Shown piece by piece: positions 34,833 to 44,325 of a stretch of 64,000 bases of DNA. The notes below the pieces were generated by a model. It did not search any database. It was not told the DNA's origin and saw nothing but the letters and a program-made list of their open reading frames with translations. Source of the stretch: Aequorivita aquimaris (GTDB taxonomy: Bacteria; Bacteroidota; Bacteroidia; Flavobacteriales; Flavobacteriaceae); NCBI RefSeq assembly GCF_001573155.1, contig NZ_JRWG01000002.1, positions 372,001-436,000 of the forward strand, read 5' to 3'. Each line of letters starts with the position of its first letter. Within the stretch, counting starts at the first letter, position 1. The position numbers and the translations under genes were made by a program.

Positions 34833-36627
34833 AATCGTTTAATTTTAAGACCGCCATAAACGCTTCCTGCGGGATTTCTACATTTCCTACTTGGCGCATG
34901 CGTTTCTTTCCTTTCTTCTGCTTTTCCAACAGTTTTCGCTTTCGGGAAATATCTCCACCATAACATTTTGCGGTAACGTCCTTTCTCAAGGCTTTAACCG
35001 TTTCACGGGCAATTATTTTTGCACCAATGGCCGCCTGGATTGGAATATCAAATTGTTGGCGTGGGATGAGTTGGCGTAATTTTTCGCAGATTTTCTTCCC
35101 AATATCATACGCATTATCGCGATGGAGCAATGCAGAAAGCGCATCCACAATGTTTCCATTTAACAGAACATCTACCTTAACTAGGTGCGACTGGCGCATC
35201 CCGATAGGAGAATAGTCAAAGGAAGCATAACCCTTTGAAACGGTTTTCAATCTATCGTAAAAGTCAAAAACAATTTCGGCCAAAGGCATGTCAAAAGTAA
35301 GTTCTACACGTTCGGTGGTTAAATAGGTTTGGTTGGTAATTTCACCTCTTTTTTCAATACAAAGTGACATTACAGAACCCACAAAGTCTGATTTTGTAAT
35401 GATTGTAGCTTTAATATATGGCTCCTCAACACGGTTTAGCTTTGAAGGATCGGGAAGGTCTGAAGGATTATTAACCAAGATTGGTGTATCCGGTTCTTTG
35501 TTTGTATAAGCGTGATAGGAAACATTTGGAACGGTGGTAATTACCGTCATGTCAAACTCTCTTTCAAGTCTTTCCTGGATAATTTCAAGGTGAAGCATTC
35601 CCAAAAAGCCGCAGCGGAAACCGAAACCAAGTGCAGCAGAACTTTCAGGTATAAAGACCAGTGAAGCATCGTTCAATTGCAGTTTTTCCATGGAGTTTCG
35701 CAACTCTTCGTAATCTTCGGTATCTACGGGATATATTCCTGCAAAAACCATGGGTTTTACATCCTCAAAACCTTCGATCATGTTGACGGTTGGGTTTTTG
35801 GAATCAGTGATCGTATCGCCCACTTTTACTTCTTTCGCTTCTTTTATTCCTGTAATAAGATAGCCAACATCGCCTGTTTTTACTACGTCTTTTGGCTGTT
35901 GTTTTAGTTTTAACGTACCTACTTCATCGGCAAAATAACTTTTTCCGGTAGCCATAAACTTGATGTGCTGCCCTTTTCGTATTTCACCATTGAGAACCCT
36001 AAAGTACGTTTCCACACCCCGAAAAGGATTGTACACTGAGTCAAAAATAAGGGCTTGCAAAGATTCGTCTGGGTTACCTTTTGGCGGAGGAATGCGCTCA
36101 ATAATGGCACTCAAAATTTCATCTATTCCCAATCCGGTTTTGGCACTTGCCGGAATTACTTCTTCGGCTTTACAGCCTAAAAGGTCCACGATATCATCGG
36201 TTACTTCTTCTACATTTGCGGAAGGGAGATCTACCTTGTTCAAAACTGGAATTATTTCCAAATCGTTTTCCAAAGCTAAATATAAGTTAGAAATGGTCTG
36301 CGCCTGTATACTTTGTGCGGCATCTACAATCAACAAAGCACCTTCACAAGCGGCGATGGACCGGGAAACTTCATATGAAAAATCCACGTGACCGGGAGTA
36401 TCGATTAAATTTAGGGTATATTTTTCACCATTATATACATAATCCATTTGTATGGCGTGACTTTTAATGGTGATGCCGCGCTCGCGCTCCAAGTCCATGT
36501 TGTCAAGCAACTGTGCTTGTTTTTCGCGATCGGTCACGGAGCCAGTGGCGTCCAATAGACGGTCTGCCAAGGTACTTTTTCCGTGGTCAATGTGAGCGAT
36601 GATGCAAAAATTGCGAATGTTCTTCAT
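34831..36627 (-). CDS. lepA: elongation factor 4 (LepA)
   Basis: Translational GTPase that acts on stalled or back-translocated ribosomes. The G1 motif is [14 protein letters not shown], and switch regions [12 protein letters not shown] and DTPGHVDF are intact. The LepA-specific C-terminal domain ([38 protein letters not shown]) is complete. The ATG at MKNIRNFC is chosen, because a TATATTTG promoter box lies directly at the longer frame's start. It is monocistronic. Confidence 0.97.
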   Translation of the reverse strand: MKNIRNFCIIAHIDHGKSTLADRLLDATGSVTDREKQAQLLDNMDLERERGITIKSHAIQMDYVYNGEKYTLNLIDTPGHVDFSYEVSRSIAACEGALLIVDAAQSIQAQTISNLYLALENDLEIIPVLNKVDLPSANVEEVTDDIVDLLGCKAEEVIPASAKTGLGIDEILSAIIERIPPPKGNPDESLQALIFDSVYNPFRGVETYFRVLNGEIRKGQHIKFMATGKSYFADEVGTLKLKQQPKDVVKTGDVGYLITGIKEAKEVKVGDTITDSKNPTVNMIEGFEDVKPMVFAGIYPVDTEDYEELRNSMEKLQLNDASLVFIPESSAALGFGFRCGFLGMLHLEIIQERLEREFDMTVITTVPNVSYHAYTNKEPDTPILVNNPSDLPDPSKLNRVEEPYIKATIITKSDFVGSVMSLCIEKRGEITNQTYLTTERVELTFDMPLAEIVFDFYDRLKTVSKGYASFDYSPIGMRQSHLVKVDVLLNGNIVDALSALLHRDNAYDIGKKICEKLRQLIPRQQFDIPIQAAIGAKIIARETVKALRKDVTAKCYGGDISRKRKLLEKQKKGKKRMRQVGNVEIPQEAFMAVLKLND

Positions 36628-36654
36628 AAAAATTCCTTCTCGTGCTACAAGTTG

Positions 36655-36662
36655 CAAATATA
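36655..36662 (-). promoter_or_regulatory. lepA promoter -7 element (TATATTTG)
   Basis: Minus-strand TAnnTTTG consensus 27 bp upstream of the lepA ATG, the same octamer as at pgk. Confidence 0.6.
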
Positions 36663-36847
36663 GATTAAAAGAGTGATTATCTGTGCTATCATTAAAACAC
36701 TTAAAATAATTATGTTGCGATTGTTTTTGTTTAATAAATTTTTAACATATTTGTAGTGTAAAGCTGTATTTCAGCTATACAAACTTAGTTTTCTCCCCAG
36801 ATAAAGAATCATAGTAACGGGTGTCGCACCAGATATCTACTTATGTT

Positions 36848-39265
36848 ATGACAAGACTTTTTATGTTTTTTTTCTGCCTTCAAGCAGGAGTTTTGATGGC
36901 ACAGGACTTTTCTGTTTCGGGGAAATTAACCGATTCCAACAACGTTCCCCTATCTTTTGTAAACGTTTTAGTTTATGGCAATAAAGAAGAAACACCTCTT
37001 CAAGGCACTACCACAGATGAGGACGGTTCATTTGTTTTAAATAATTTACCCGGTGGAACCTATGCATTAAACTTCAGCTATATTGGTTTTGAAGACCTTC
37101 AACAAACCATCCAACTTTTTTCAAACAAGAATTTAGGCAATTTAGTTTTAAAAGAAGATCAACAAATGCTCGACGAAACAGTGGTTGTTGCAAAATTACC
37201 TACTATCCGCAAGAGTCCCGGCAAACTTGTTTTTGAAGTTGAAAACACATCGTTCGCGGTCGGTAGTACGATGGATCTATTGAAAAAGACCCCGGGAATT
37301 ATTGTTACTGGTGAAAATATTCAGGTAAAAATGTCAACACCTGTCATCTATATAAATGGCAAGAGAGTATATCTTTCTTCAGAAGAAATTTATTCACTAT
37401 TGCAGAATACCGATGCAGCGGCTATTAAATCTGTGGAGGTAATTACCAATCCTTCTTCAAAATATGATGCGGAAGCTGGAACTGTGTTGAATATTATTAT
37501 GTCAAAAACAATATCCGTTGGTTACAAGGGTTCGGTAAACGCTACATATGAGCAGGGAATATACCCAAAATATACATTGGGCACCTCTCATTTTTATAAA
37601 AATAATTGGTTGAATATTTACGCAGGCTATTCTTTTTCTAAGAAAAAGGAATATAAGAATGATGAAAACTACATTCGCTTCTTTCAGCCAGATGAAGTTT
37701 CAACAAAATCTATTTGGGAAACCGACTTTAACCGAACAACGGAGCGTAGCAATCACAACGGAAATGTGGTATTGGACTTTACACTAAATGACAAAAACAC
37801 AATCAGCCTTACTTCAAACGTATCTCTTACCCCTAATGTTAATTACCATAACAATGGCAACTCTTTAATTTTTAACCCGCAGCGTCAGTTAGATTCCACA
37901 ATTACAACCTTAAGTTATGTAGATTATGACAAACAAAATTTGTCATTTGCTTTGGATTATATTCGTGCTTTGAATGATAATGGCGCAACCTTGGCTGTAT
38001 CTGCTAATTATATTTATTATGACAATACTCAAAACCAAAGCGTGAATTCCGATTATCTATTGCCAAATGGTGATTTTTTAAGAAATAATAGTTTTTATAC
38101 GGACTCTAATCAGAACAGTGACATTTTTACGGGACAGGCCGACATTTCATCGGAATTGTGGGGCGGCACATTTGAAGCAGGGTTCAAATTCAGTAGTATC
38201 GATACTGAAAGCAAGTTGGACTTTTTTGATGTTATGAAAAGCACAACTACTTTTAATAATTCCCTTTCTGATGATTTTAATTACAAGGAAAATATATATG
38301 CAGAATATATTAATTTCGAAAAAGAGTGGGAAAAATGGAGTATTACTGCGGGTCTTCGAGGAGAATATACAGATTTAGATGCCATTTCCCTTTCATTGGG
38401 CGAAGTGAACAATCAGCAATATTTTGATTTTTTCCCTTCAGCATCTTTTCATTATACAATAAATGAAAACAACGGGATTGGACTAAGTTACAGCCGCAGC
38501 GTTCAACGTCCGCGCTATCAAAGTCTCAACCCATTTAAATATTATATAACCGAACGGAATTTTAATGGGGGAAACCCAAAACTGGTTCCTGCAATTGAAG
38601 ATAAAATTACATTAACATTTGATCACAAAAGCAAACTATTTTTTGAGATTTATTACCAAAATATTGAGAATAGCCTCGACATACTAATACTTCAGAACAA
38701 CACAAACAGTACGCTCAGCGGCATAGATGCCAATATGATAAAAAGCTACCAATATGCTTTTGATATAACATATTTTAGTTCGTTCAACTCTTGGTGGTGG
38801 CTTCATTTAAATACCTCTTCCTTTTATTTGGCCAATGAATTTTATGCACTGCAAAGCGCACCGGAAACCTATACTAATGATACTTTTGGACAATACATTT
38901 TTCTCACCAATCACTTTACGTTATCAAAGGATCGCGCTCTTACGGCTGATTTAACAGGGGTTTATATTTCAAATTTCGTTTTTGGAAATCGTTTTTTTGA
39001 AAACCAAAACTACGTGAACGTATCGGTTAGAAAAGATTTTTGGGATAAGCGTGCAAGTTTGACCGTGGGCGTTGATGATGTTTTTAATACCCTTAATAAC
39101 ACCGCTTCAGTTTCAAAGTATTATAATCAGGACAATTACTATTATGCAAATACTGAAAGTAGATTGTTACGAGTAGGTTTCAAATACAACTTCGGAAATG
39201 CAAGGCTTCGGGATAATAACAAAAATATAGAAACGGACGAAGGTGATAGATTGGAAGGTAAGTAA
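36848..39265 (+). CDS. outer-membrane beta-barrel receptor with carboxypeptidase-regulatory-like domain
   Basis: About 805 residues. The signal peptide (TRLFMFFFCLQAGVLMAQ) is followed by a CarboxypepD_reg-like beta-sandwich (DFSVSGKLTDSNNVPLSF to about residue 105). A plug-like domain with STPVIYINGKRVYLSSEE and SSKYDAEAGTVLNIIMSK comes next, then a long beta-barrel with DNTQNQSV and SLSYSRS-type strands (ISLTSNVSL, GIGLSYSRSVQRPRYQSLN). The architecture is that of the TonB-receptor-related outer membrane beta-barrel family protein group. The substrate is unknown and no SusD partner is present. The start ATG is followed directly by the signal peptide. Confidence 0.88.
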   Translation: MTRLFMFFFCLQAGVLMAQDFSVSGKLTDSNNVPLSFVNVLVYGNKEETPLQGTTTDEDGSFVLNNLPGGTYALNFSYIGFEDLQQTIQLFSNKNLGNLVLKEDQQMLDETVVVAKLPTIRKSPGKLVFEVENTSFAVGSTMDLLKKTPGIIVTGENIQVKMSTPVIYINGKRVYLSSEEIYSLLQNTDAAAIKSVEVITNPSSKYDAEAGTVLNIIMSKTISVGYKGSVNATYEQGIYPKYTLGTSHFYKNNWLNIYAGYSFSKKKEYKNDENYIRFFQPDEVSTKSIWETDFNRTTERSNHNGNVVLDFTLNDKNTISLTSNVSLTPNVNYHNNGNSLIFNPQRQLDSTITTLSYVDYDKQNLSFALDYIRALNDNGATLAVSANYIYYDNTQNQSVNSDYLLPNGDFLRNNSFYTDSNQNSDIFTGQADISSELWGGTFEAGFKFSSIDTESKLDFFDVMKSTTTFNNSLSDDFNYKENIYAEYINFEKEWEKWSITAGLRGEYTDLDAISLSLGEVNNQQYFDFFPSASFHYTINENNGIGLSYSRSVQRPRYQSLNPFKYYITERNFNGGNPKLVPAIEDKITLTFDHKSKLFFEIYYQNIENSLDILILQNNTNSTLSGIDANMIKSYQYAFDITYFSSFNSWWWLHLNTSSFYLANEFYALQSAPETYTNDTFGQYIFLTNHFTLSKDRALTADLTGVYISNFVFGNRFFENQNYVNVSVRKDFWDKRASLTVGVDDVFNTLNNTASVSKYYNQDNYYYANTESRLLRVGFKYNFGNARLRDNNKNIETDEGDRLEGK

Positions 39266-39317
39266 CCTCTTTTAATTTGGGCCACATCTTTTCAAACCTC
39301 ATTTTGCTGATATTTAC

Positions 39318-39325
39318 TACTTTTG
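39318..39325 (+). promoter_or_regulatory. dusB promoter -7 element (TACTTTTG)
   Basis: TAnnTTTG box 19 bp upstream of the TTG start of dusB, supporting that codon over an ATG 54 bases further in. Confidence 0.6.
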
Positions 39326-39344
39326 CATTTCTAAAACAAAAGAA

Positions 39345-40337
39345 TTGCCAAAAATAGGAAACATACAATTGCCAGACTTCCCCTTGTTGCTCGCGCCTAT
39401 GGAAGACGTAAGCGACCCTCCGTTTCGCGCACTTTGTAAAGAACAGGGCGCTGACGTGGTCTTTACCGAATTCATCTCTTCTGAAGGGCTTATACGCGAT
39501 GCCGCCAAAAGCGTAATGAAGCTCGATATTTATGAAAAGGAACGTCCCGTGGGTATCCAAATTTTTGGTGCCGTTTTGGAATCTATGCTTCGCAGTGTTG
39601 AAATTGTTGAAGCCAGTGGCCCAGATATGATTGACATCAATTTTGGCTGTCCCGTAAAAAAAGTAGTTTCAAAAGGTGCCGGCGCGGGTATCTTGAAAGA
39701 TATTGATTTAATGGTAAGCCTTACCGAAGCCATGGTAAAGCATACCAAACTTCCCGTTACCGTAAAAACCCGCCTAGGCTGGGATCACGATTCCATAAAA
39801 ATTGTTGAGGTGGCCGAACGTTTACAGGATGTGGGTTGTCAAGCCCTTTCCATCCACGGTCGCACCCGAGCGCAAATGTATAAGGGCGATGCAGACTGGA
39901 ACCCCATTGCCGAAGTAAAAAACAATCCGCGGATGCACATCCCCATCTTTGGAAATGGTGATGTTGACACGCCCGAAAAGGCAATGGAAATGCGCGACAA
40001 ATACGGGCTGGACGGTGCAATGATAGGTCGTGCCAGTATTGGTTATCCGTGGTTTTTTAAGGAAGTAAAACACTATTTTAAAACTGGAGAGCACTTATCT
40101 CCACCCTCAATGGCAGAGCGTGTGGAAGCCGCCAAACGTCATCTGCAAATGGCGATAGACTGGAAAGGCGAAACCCTCGGCGTTTTTGAAACCCGCCGCC
40201 ATTACACAAACTATTTTAAAGGAATTCCAAATTTTAAGGAATACCGAATGAAAATGGTAACCAGTGATGATGCTGCCACGGTTTTTGAAGCCTTTGATGA
40301 GGTGCTGGAAACGTTTGGGGATTATGAGTTTGCTTAA
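39345..40337 (+). CDS. dusB: tRNA-dihydrouridine synthase (DusB family)
   Basis: FMN-dependent reduction of uridine to dihydrouridine in the tRNA D-loop. The TIM-barrel signatures are PLLLAPMEDVSDPPFRALC, TEFISSEGL, DINFGCPVKKVVSKGAGAG with catalytic Cys102, SIHGRTRAQMYKGDADW and GRASIGYPWFFKE. The start is TTG: the conserved PKIGNIQLPDFPLLLAPME N-terminus begins immediately after it, no in-frame ATG exists upstream, and the first internal ATG would cut off part of the FMN site. Confidence 0.94.
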   Translation: MPKIGNIQLPDFPLLLAPMEDVSDPPFRALCKEQGADVVFTEFISSEGLIRDAAKSVMKLDIYEKERPVGIQIFGAVLESMLRSVEIVEASGPDMIDINFGCPVKKVVSKGAGAGILKDIDLMVSLTEAMVKHTKLPVTVKTRLGWDHDSIKIVEVAERLQDVGCQALSIHGRTRAQMYKGDADWNPIAEVKNNPRMHIPIFGNGDVDTPEKAMEMRDKYGLDGAMIGRASIGYPWFFKEVKHYFKTGEHLSPPSMAERVEAAKRHLQMAIDWKGETLGVFETRRHYTNYFKGIPNFKEYRMKMVTSDDAATVFEAFDEVLETFGDYEFA

Positions 40338-40371
40338 GGAGATTATGTACTTTAGATAAGTAAATCCTTCT

Positions 40372-40379
40372 TATCTTTG
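40372..40379 (+). promoter_or_regulatory. flavin reductase gene promoter -7 element (TATCTTTG)
   Basis: TAnnTTTG match 16 bp upstream of the ATG of the FAD-binding oxidoreductase. Confidence 0.6.
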
Positions 40380-40395
40380 AATCTCAACTTTCACA

Positions 40396-41052
40396 ATGCG
40401 TAAGCTCAAAATCCTCCATAGCCATTATATTACCCATAACGTTAAGCGTTTTGTGTTGGAAAAGCCCAATGACGTTACCTATACTCCGGGGCAATCCGCA
40501 CTTATATCCGTCAATCAGCCTGGATGGGAGGATCAAGTTCGGCCGTTTTCCTTTACTTCATTACAACATTGGGATCATTTAGAATTTATCATTAAGATAT
40601 ATGATGACCACAAAGGTGTAACCTCCCAAATGGGCAAGCTGAATACTGGCGATGAATTGTTACTTCATTCTGTCTATGGAACAATTCAATATAAAGGTCC
40701 GGGAATATTTATAGCGGGCGGTACTGGAATTACTCCTTTTATCGCAATTTTCAGAGCGCTTTTCGAAAGTGGAAATCTGCGAAATCTTGCGCTTTTGTAT
40801 TCAAATAAAACCAAGGAGGACATTATCTTGCACGATGAGTTGACAAAATTGTTGGGTCCGGCCTATAGAAATGTATTTACCCAAGAAGGGGTAATCGGTT
40901 TTCGCGAACGCAGGATTGACCGTAAATTTCTTATTGAGACCATCGGCGATTTTAGCTCCCGATTTTATGTTTGCGGTCCGGAGATTTTCACAAAGGAGAT
41001 ATGTAGTGCGCTTATAAGCCTGGGGGCCGATCCGGAATATTTGATTGTTTAA
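40396..41052 (+). CDS. ferredoxin-NADP reductase-type FAD-binding oxidoreductase
   Basis: 218-residue flavoprotein with an FAD-binding barrel (TPGQSALISV, VRPFSFTSL with the RxxS FAD motif) and an NAD(P)-binding half (GIFIAGGTGITPFIAIFRAL, RFYVCGPEIFTKEI). It has no 2Fe-2S domain, so the electron acceptor is a separate protein. Flavodoxin reductase or an oxygenase reductase component are possible. Monocistronic with its own promoter, convergent with the LolC/E-type permease. Confidence 0.85.
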   Translation: MRKLKILHSHYITHNVKRFVLEKPNDVTYTPGQSALISVNQPGWEDQVRPFSFTSLQHWDHLEFIIKIYDDHKGVTSQMGKLNTGDELLLHSVYGTIQYKGPGIFIAGGTGITPFIAIFRALFESGNLRNLALLYSNKTKEDIILHDELTKLLGPAYRNVFTQEGVIGFRERRIDRKFLIETIGDFSSRFYVCGPEIFTKEICSALISLGADPEYLIV

Positions 41053-41092
41053 TTTCTTATAAAAAAAATTATAGAAATTTAATTTTTTGGGG

Positions 41093-42298
41093 TTACACCA
41101 AAAGCTTTTCCCGAACCCTGCTCGAAGCAATTTTTGAAGCGATAATTCCAAGAACGCTTATCGTTGCAAATACAATTACCACATTCAGCAACTCCAATTT
41201 CACAGGATAGGGCAAGGTGCTGGTTATAGCTACAAACTCAAATTTCAGTTGAGCCATTACGGCAAGAATTCCCAAAATAATCCCCAACAAACCACCAAGC
41301 ACGGTCATTAGCGTGCCCTGCAGGAAAAAGATGCGGCGTATCTCGGGCAAGGAAGCGCCCAGATTGTAGAGTGTTTTTATATTTTTCCGCTTGTCCAAAA
41401 CCATCATAATAATAGAACCAATTACGTTGAAAAGTGCGATTATCAACACCAATGTAAAAATTAAATAAACCGCGATGTTTTCGGTATTCAACATTTTATA
41501 AAGCGCATCGTTTTGCTGGATTCTGTTTTTAATGATAATCCCTTCGGGAAAATTTTTTTTAATTTCTTCTCGAACCAATTCTTCGGAAGCGGTGGGCAAC
41601 AATTTCATTTCAATGGAAGAAATTTTTGTAGTGTCCAAAGAAAGAAGGTTTCGGGCAAAGTCCAAATCTGTAAAAACATATTTTGCATCCAAGTCCTCGT
41701 TTACTTGATACACTCCGGAAACCACTACATTTTCCTTGCTGAATGCGTCAGATGGGTCCAGCGCATTGAGTTGTCCCGTTCCCGGTTTTGGAACATAAAT
41801 TTCCAAGGGTGCGCCATAATCACGAACGCCCATCGATAGTTTTGCAATTGTGGAAAGGCCTACCACCACTTCGTTTTGCTGCGGTACCAACCAATCGCCG
41901 TAATACATTATGCTATCCAGCTGTGTCACGCTGCCATATAGCGAATCAACCCCTTTTATGTAGGCAATGTGGTTTTTACCTTTGTAATGGAGAAAAACGC
42001 GTTCCTCAATAATTTCTGAAATAGATTCAATGCCTTCTATATTTTTCAACTGATTTTTTTGCGCTTCGGAAAATGTTATTGTTTTTCCACTTGAAGGAAG
42101 AATTTTAAGATCGCTGTCAAAAACATTGGTAAACTGAAGGCTAAAATCCTTCAATCCAGAAAAGCCCGAAAGCACTATAAATAGTGACATTGCGCCAACC
42201 ACTACGCCCACCGCGGCAATGCCCGTGATAATATTTATGGCGTTGTTGCTGCTTTTTGAAAATAAATAGCGCTTGGCGATGTAGAGCGAAAAATTCAA
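41093..42298 (-). CDS. LolC/E-type (FtsX-like) ABC transporter permease
   Basis: 401-residue inner-membrane protein with four helices: one N-terminal (IITGIAAVGVVVGAMSLFIV) and three C-terminal (about 275-395), separated by a large MacB-like periplasmic domain. This matches the lipoprotein-release permeases LolC/LolE. Initiation appears to be TTG at NFSLYIAKRYLFSK, directly after the rbfA stop codon; no nearer ATG gives the conserved N-terminus. The ATPase partner is not adjacent. Confidence 0.87.
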   Translation of the reverse strand: MNFSLYIAKRYLFSKSSNNAINIITGIAAVGVVVGAMSLFIVLSGFSGLKDFSLQFTNVFDSDLKILPSSGKTITFSEAQKNQLKNIEGIESISEIIEERVFLHYKGKNHIAYIKGVDSLYGSVTQLDSIMYYGDWLVPQQNEVVVGLSTIAKLSMGVRDYGAPLEIYVPKPGTGQLNALDPSDAFSKENVVVSGVYQVNEDLDAKYVFTDLDFARNLLSLDTTKISSIEMKLLPTASEELVREEIKKNFPEGIIIKNRIQQNDALYKMLNTENIAVYLIFTLVLIIALFNVIGSIIMMVLDKRKNIKTLYNLGASLPEIRRIFFLQGTLMTVLGGLLGIILGILAVMAQLKFEFVAITSTLPYPVKLELLNVVIVFATISVLGIIASKIASSRVREKLLV

Positions 42299-42299
42299 G

Positions 42300-42695
42300 C
42301 TATGATTTTTTTCGTTTCGGAAGTAAATCTGGGTTTTTCAAAGGATTTTCTTCGCCTTTTACGGCCTTGTCAATATTTTCAATGTATTCCAATGAATCAT
42401 CATTATAAAATGAAAGATTGGGCATTTTACGTAATTGGTGCTTGGTTAATTGGGCAATTTGATGTTTAATGTTTGGCTTTAATTTATTGAGTTCAGCCAC
42501 AATCACTTCAGCTTTATCTGCCGGAAAAACGCTTACATAAACCTTCGCAATGGAAAGGTCTGTAGTTACGCCCACTTTGCTTACTGAAATAATAATGCCC
42601 AACTGCCCAGCTTCGCGAAGCATATTTTGGAGCACGTTTGCGAGGTCGCTCTGCAGCACACTCGCTATTTTTTTTTGTCTGTTACTTTCTTCCAT
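42300..42695 (-). CDS. rbfA: 30S ribosome-binding factor A
   Basis: Late 30S assembly factor binding near helix 1 of 16S rRNA. The KH-type fold is seen in RQKKIASVLQSDLANVLQNM, ISVSKVGVTTDLSIAKVYVS and QIAQLTKHQLRKMPNLSFYN. The ATG at MEESNRQKK is chosen; a longer open frame overlaps the divergent epimerase promoter. It is co-transcribed with the LolC/E-type permease gene, whose TTG start follows the rbfA stop by one base. Confidence 0.93.
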   Translation of the reverse strand: MEESNRQKKIASVLQSDLANVLQNMLREAGQLGIIISVSKVGVTTDLSIAKVYVSVFPADKAEVIVAELNKLKPNIKHQIAQLTKHQLRKMPNLSFYNDDSLEYIENIDKAVKGEENPLKNPDLLPKRKKS

Positions 42696-42766
42696 ACTAC
42701 AAAAATAGAACATAAAACCGTACCGAATGTTAATGAAGCCACAAGCTTGTTGAAATTCAATGCTAT

Positions 42767-42782
42767 TAAGTTTGTATTTTTG
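42767..42782 (+). promoter_or_regulatory. methylmalonyl-CoA epimerase promoter, two adjacent -7 elements
   Basis: TAAGTTTG immediately followed by TATTTTTG, both fitting TAnnTTTG, 18-34 bp upstream of the ATG. Either or both may be used. Confidence 0.5.
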
Positions 42783-42800
42783 AGCAATCAACTTATTAAT

Positions 42801-43208
42801 ATGGAAAAAATAGAACACATAGGTATTGCTGTAAAAAGTATTGTTGAAGCCAATAAAATTTATGAAGCTTTATTGGGAAGTGCACCCTACAAAAGTGAAA
42901 AAGTGGAAAGTGAAGGAGTGGAAACTTCCTTTTTTCGCTGTGGTGAAAGCAAAATAGAGCTTTTGGAAGCTTCAAACCCTGAAAGCCCAATTGCGAAGTT
43001 TATAGAAAAAAGAGGGGAAGGTATTCATCACATTGCTTTTGCTGTTTCTGATATTTTCTCTGAAATGGAACGACTTAAAAATGAGGGTTTTATATTGTTA
43101 AATGAAGCTCCAAAAAAAGGGGCAGACAATAAGATGGTGGCATTTCTTCACCCTAAATCTGCAAATGGAGTATTGGTTGAGCTTTGCCAAGAAATTGAGA
43201 ATAAGTAA
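42801..43208 (+). CDS. mce: methylmalonyl-CoA epimerase
   Basis: Interconverts (R)- and (S)-methylmalonyl-CoA in propionate metabolism. The 136-residue VOC-fold protein shows KIEHIGIAVKSIVEANKIYE, FFRCGESKIELLEASNP, GEGIHHIAFAVSDI and VLVELCQEIE, with the His/Glu metal ligands conserved. Methylmalonyl-CoA mutase is not in the window. It is divergent from rbfA. Confidence 0.93.
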   Translation: MEKIEHIGIAVKSIVEANKIYEALLGSAPYKSEKVESEGVETSFFRCGESKIELLEASNPESPIAKFIEKRGEGIHHIAFAVSDIFSEMERLKNEGFILLNEAPKKGADNKMVAFLHPKSANGVLVELCQEIENK

Positions 43209-43238
43209 AAATAGTTTTGCTGTATTTGCAAAGTGTTT

Positions 43239-43246
43239 TACATTTG
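43239..43246 (+). promoter_or_regulatory. tRNA (CAT) promoter -7 element (TACATTTG)
   Basis: TAnnTTTG box 13 bp before the tRNA, with a TTG at 43217-43219 at plausible -33 spacing. Confidence 0.7.
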
Positions 43247-43259
43247 CAAACTATTATCG

Positions 43260-43333
43260 GGTCCCATAGCTCAGCTGGTTAGAGCACCTGACTCATAATC
43301 AGGGGGTCCATGGTTCGAGCCCATGTGGGACCA
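43260..43333 (+). tRNA. tRNA with CAT anticodon (elongator Met, or Ile2)
   Basis: Acceptor GGTCCCA/TGGGACC, D-stem GCTC/GAGC, anticodon stem CCTGA/TCAGG around loop CTCATAA (CAT), T-arm CATGG-TTCGAGC-CCATG, discriminator A. A paired first base and the absence of three G-C pairs in the anticodon stem exclude initiator tRNA. Met versus lysidine-modified Ile cannot be decided here. CCA is not encoded. Confidence 0.93.
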
Positions 43334-43396
43334 CTTTTTTTCAAAAGGCTTATAACGAGCCACATTAAAACCTAAATAAAAGGCAATTTTCACATT

Positions 43397-43434
43397 AAAA
43401 ATGAGTTATTAATCATCCGATAACTCATTTTTTT
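43397..43434 (+). terminator. terminator after the CAT tRNA
   Basis: AAAATGAGTTAT/ATAACTCATTTT hairpin followed by a T-run, about 60 bp after the tRNA. Confidence 0.8.
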
Positions 43435-43503
43435 ATTTGAGGATAAAAAAAAATTATTACTTTAGGCGCATAAACACGATCCCCAAATCGTTAATGAACA
43501 ACC

Positions 43504-43701
43504 ATGGTAACATTTATTTATAGTTTTATAATGCTTGCTATTCAGTCGGCTTCTGCTGGGCAGGGACCGCCTCCGCCTTCTCAAAATCGTGGCGCTCAGT
43601 TACCAATAGACGATAATATATGGATTTTGCTTGTTGCAGGTGTATTATTTGGAGCTTATATACTTTTTAAAAGAAACCGTTCTATAAATAAGGCTTCATA
43701 A
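43504..43701 (+). CDS. small PID-CTERM-like sorting-signal membrane protein
   Basis: 65-residue protein with an N-terminal hydrophobic signal segment (VTFIYSFIMLAIQSASAGQ) and a proline-rich linker (GPPPPSQNRG). A Pro-Ile-Asp tripeptide (LPIDDNIWILL) comes directly before a second hydrophobic helix, and the basic tail is FKRNRSINKAS. This tripartite end is the layout of the PID-CTERM sorting domain I know from flavobacterial small proteins; family assignment is from memory. Its 3' end overlaps the convergent ribE gene by 20 bases. Confidence 0.6.
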   Translation: MVTFIYSFIMLAIQSASAGQGPPPPSQNRGAQLPIDDNIWILLVAGVLFGAYILFKRNRSINKAS

Positions 43702-44269
43702 TACTTTTGACATATTTCCCAATAATGTCAAATTCAAGATTTACTTCGGTTCCTTGTTCTATTTTATTAAAATTTGTGTTCTCAAAAGTGTAGGGGATAA
43801 TTGCAACACTAAATGCCCCGTTTTTAGACTCAACTACCGTAAGACTTACACCATTTACCGTAATAGAGCCTTTTTCCACAGTGCTGAATTCTGAATTATC
43901 ATATTCAAATGTAAAAACCCAACTGCCATTTGAATTTTCCACTTTTTTACAAATAGCAGTCCCGTCCACATGACCCTGGACTAAATGGCCGTCCAGCCTA
44001 TCACCCAATTTCATCGCCCTTTCCAAATTCACCAAAGAACCTTTTGTGAGTGTTTTTAGATTTGTTTTGTCTAAAGTTTCTTGAATAGCGGTAACCACAT
44101 AGGATGCTTCCTTTACTTCAACTACAGTTAAACAAACCCCATTGTGCGATACGCTTTGATCTATTTTCAATTCCTGAGCCAATGGGCTCTTAATTTCTAT
44201 ATGAAGATTTTCACCTTCCTTGGTAAGTTGGACTATTTCGCCAATGGTTTCAATAATTCCTGTAAACAT
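43682..44269 (-). CDS. ribE: riboflavin synthase alpha chain
   Basis: Dismutates two 6,7-dimethyl-8-ribityllumazines to riboflavin. Both lumazine-binding repeats are present: the first opens MFTGIIETIGEIV with SHNGVCLTVVEV, the second opens LVQGHVDGTAIC with ITVNGVSLTVVES. At 195 residues it is full length. No FMN riboswitch is visible in the 56-bp gap to pdxA, and no other rib genes are near. Confidence 0.95.
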   Translation of the reverse strand: MFTGIIETIGEIVQLTKEGENLHIEIKSPLAQELKIDQSVSHNGVCLTVVEVKEASYVVTAIQETLDKTNLKTLTKGSLVNLERAMKLGDRLDGHLVQGHVDGTAICKKVENSNGSWVFTFEYDNSEFSTVEKGSITVNGVSLTVVESKNGAFSVAIIPYTFENTNFNKIEQGTEVNLEFDIIGKYVKSIMKPYL

Positions 44270-44282
44270 CGTTGTATTTGGT

Positions 44283-44290
44283 TACATTTG
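44283..44290 (+). promoter_or_regulatory. pdxA promoter -7 element (TACATTTG)
   Basis: TAnnTTTG consensus 35 bp upstream of the pdxA ATG, interleaved with the divergent ribE promoter. Confidence 0.55.
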
Positions 44291-44295
44291 TACTG

Positions 44296-44303
44296 CAAAA
44301 GTA
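44296..44303 (-). promoter_or_regulatory. ribE promoter -7 element (TACTTTTG)
   Basis: Minus-strand TAnnTTTG match 26 bp upstream of ribE. With the pdxA box it forms a compact divergent promoter pair. Confidence 0.55.
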
Positions 44304-44325
44304 ACAATTATAAAAGCCAATAATA

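Noticed and set aside
42627-42800. N-terminal extension of methylmalonyl-CoA epimerase
   Set aside because: The extended frame runs antisense through the start of rbfA and through the promoter boxes; VOC-fold homology begins at MEKIEHIGIAV.
44251-44325. FMN riboswitch upstream of ribE
   Set aside because: The divergent gap is only 56 bp and is occupied by two -7 promoter boxes; none of the conserved riboswitch helices fit.
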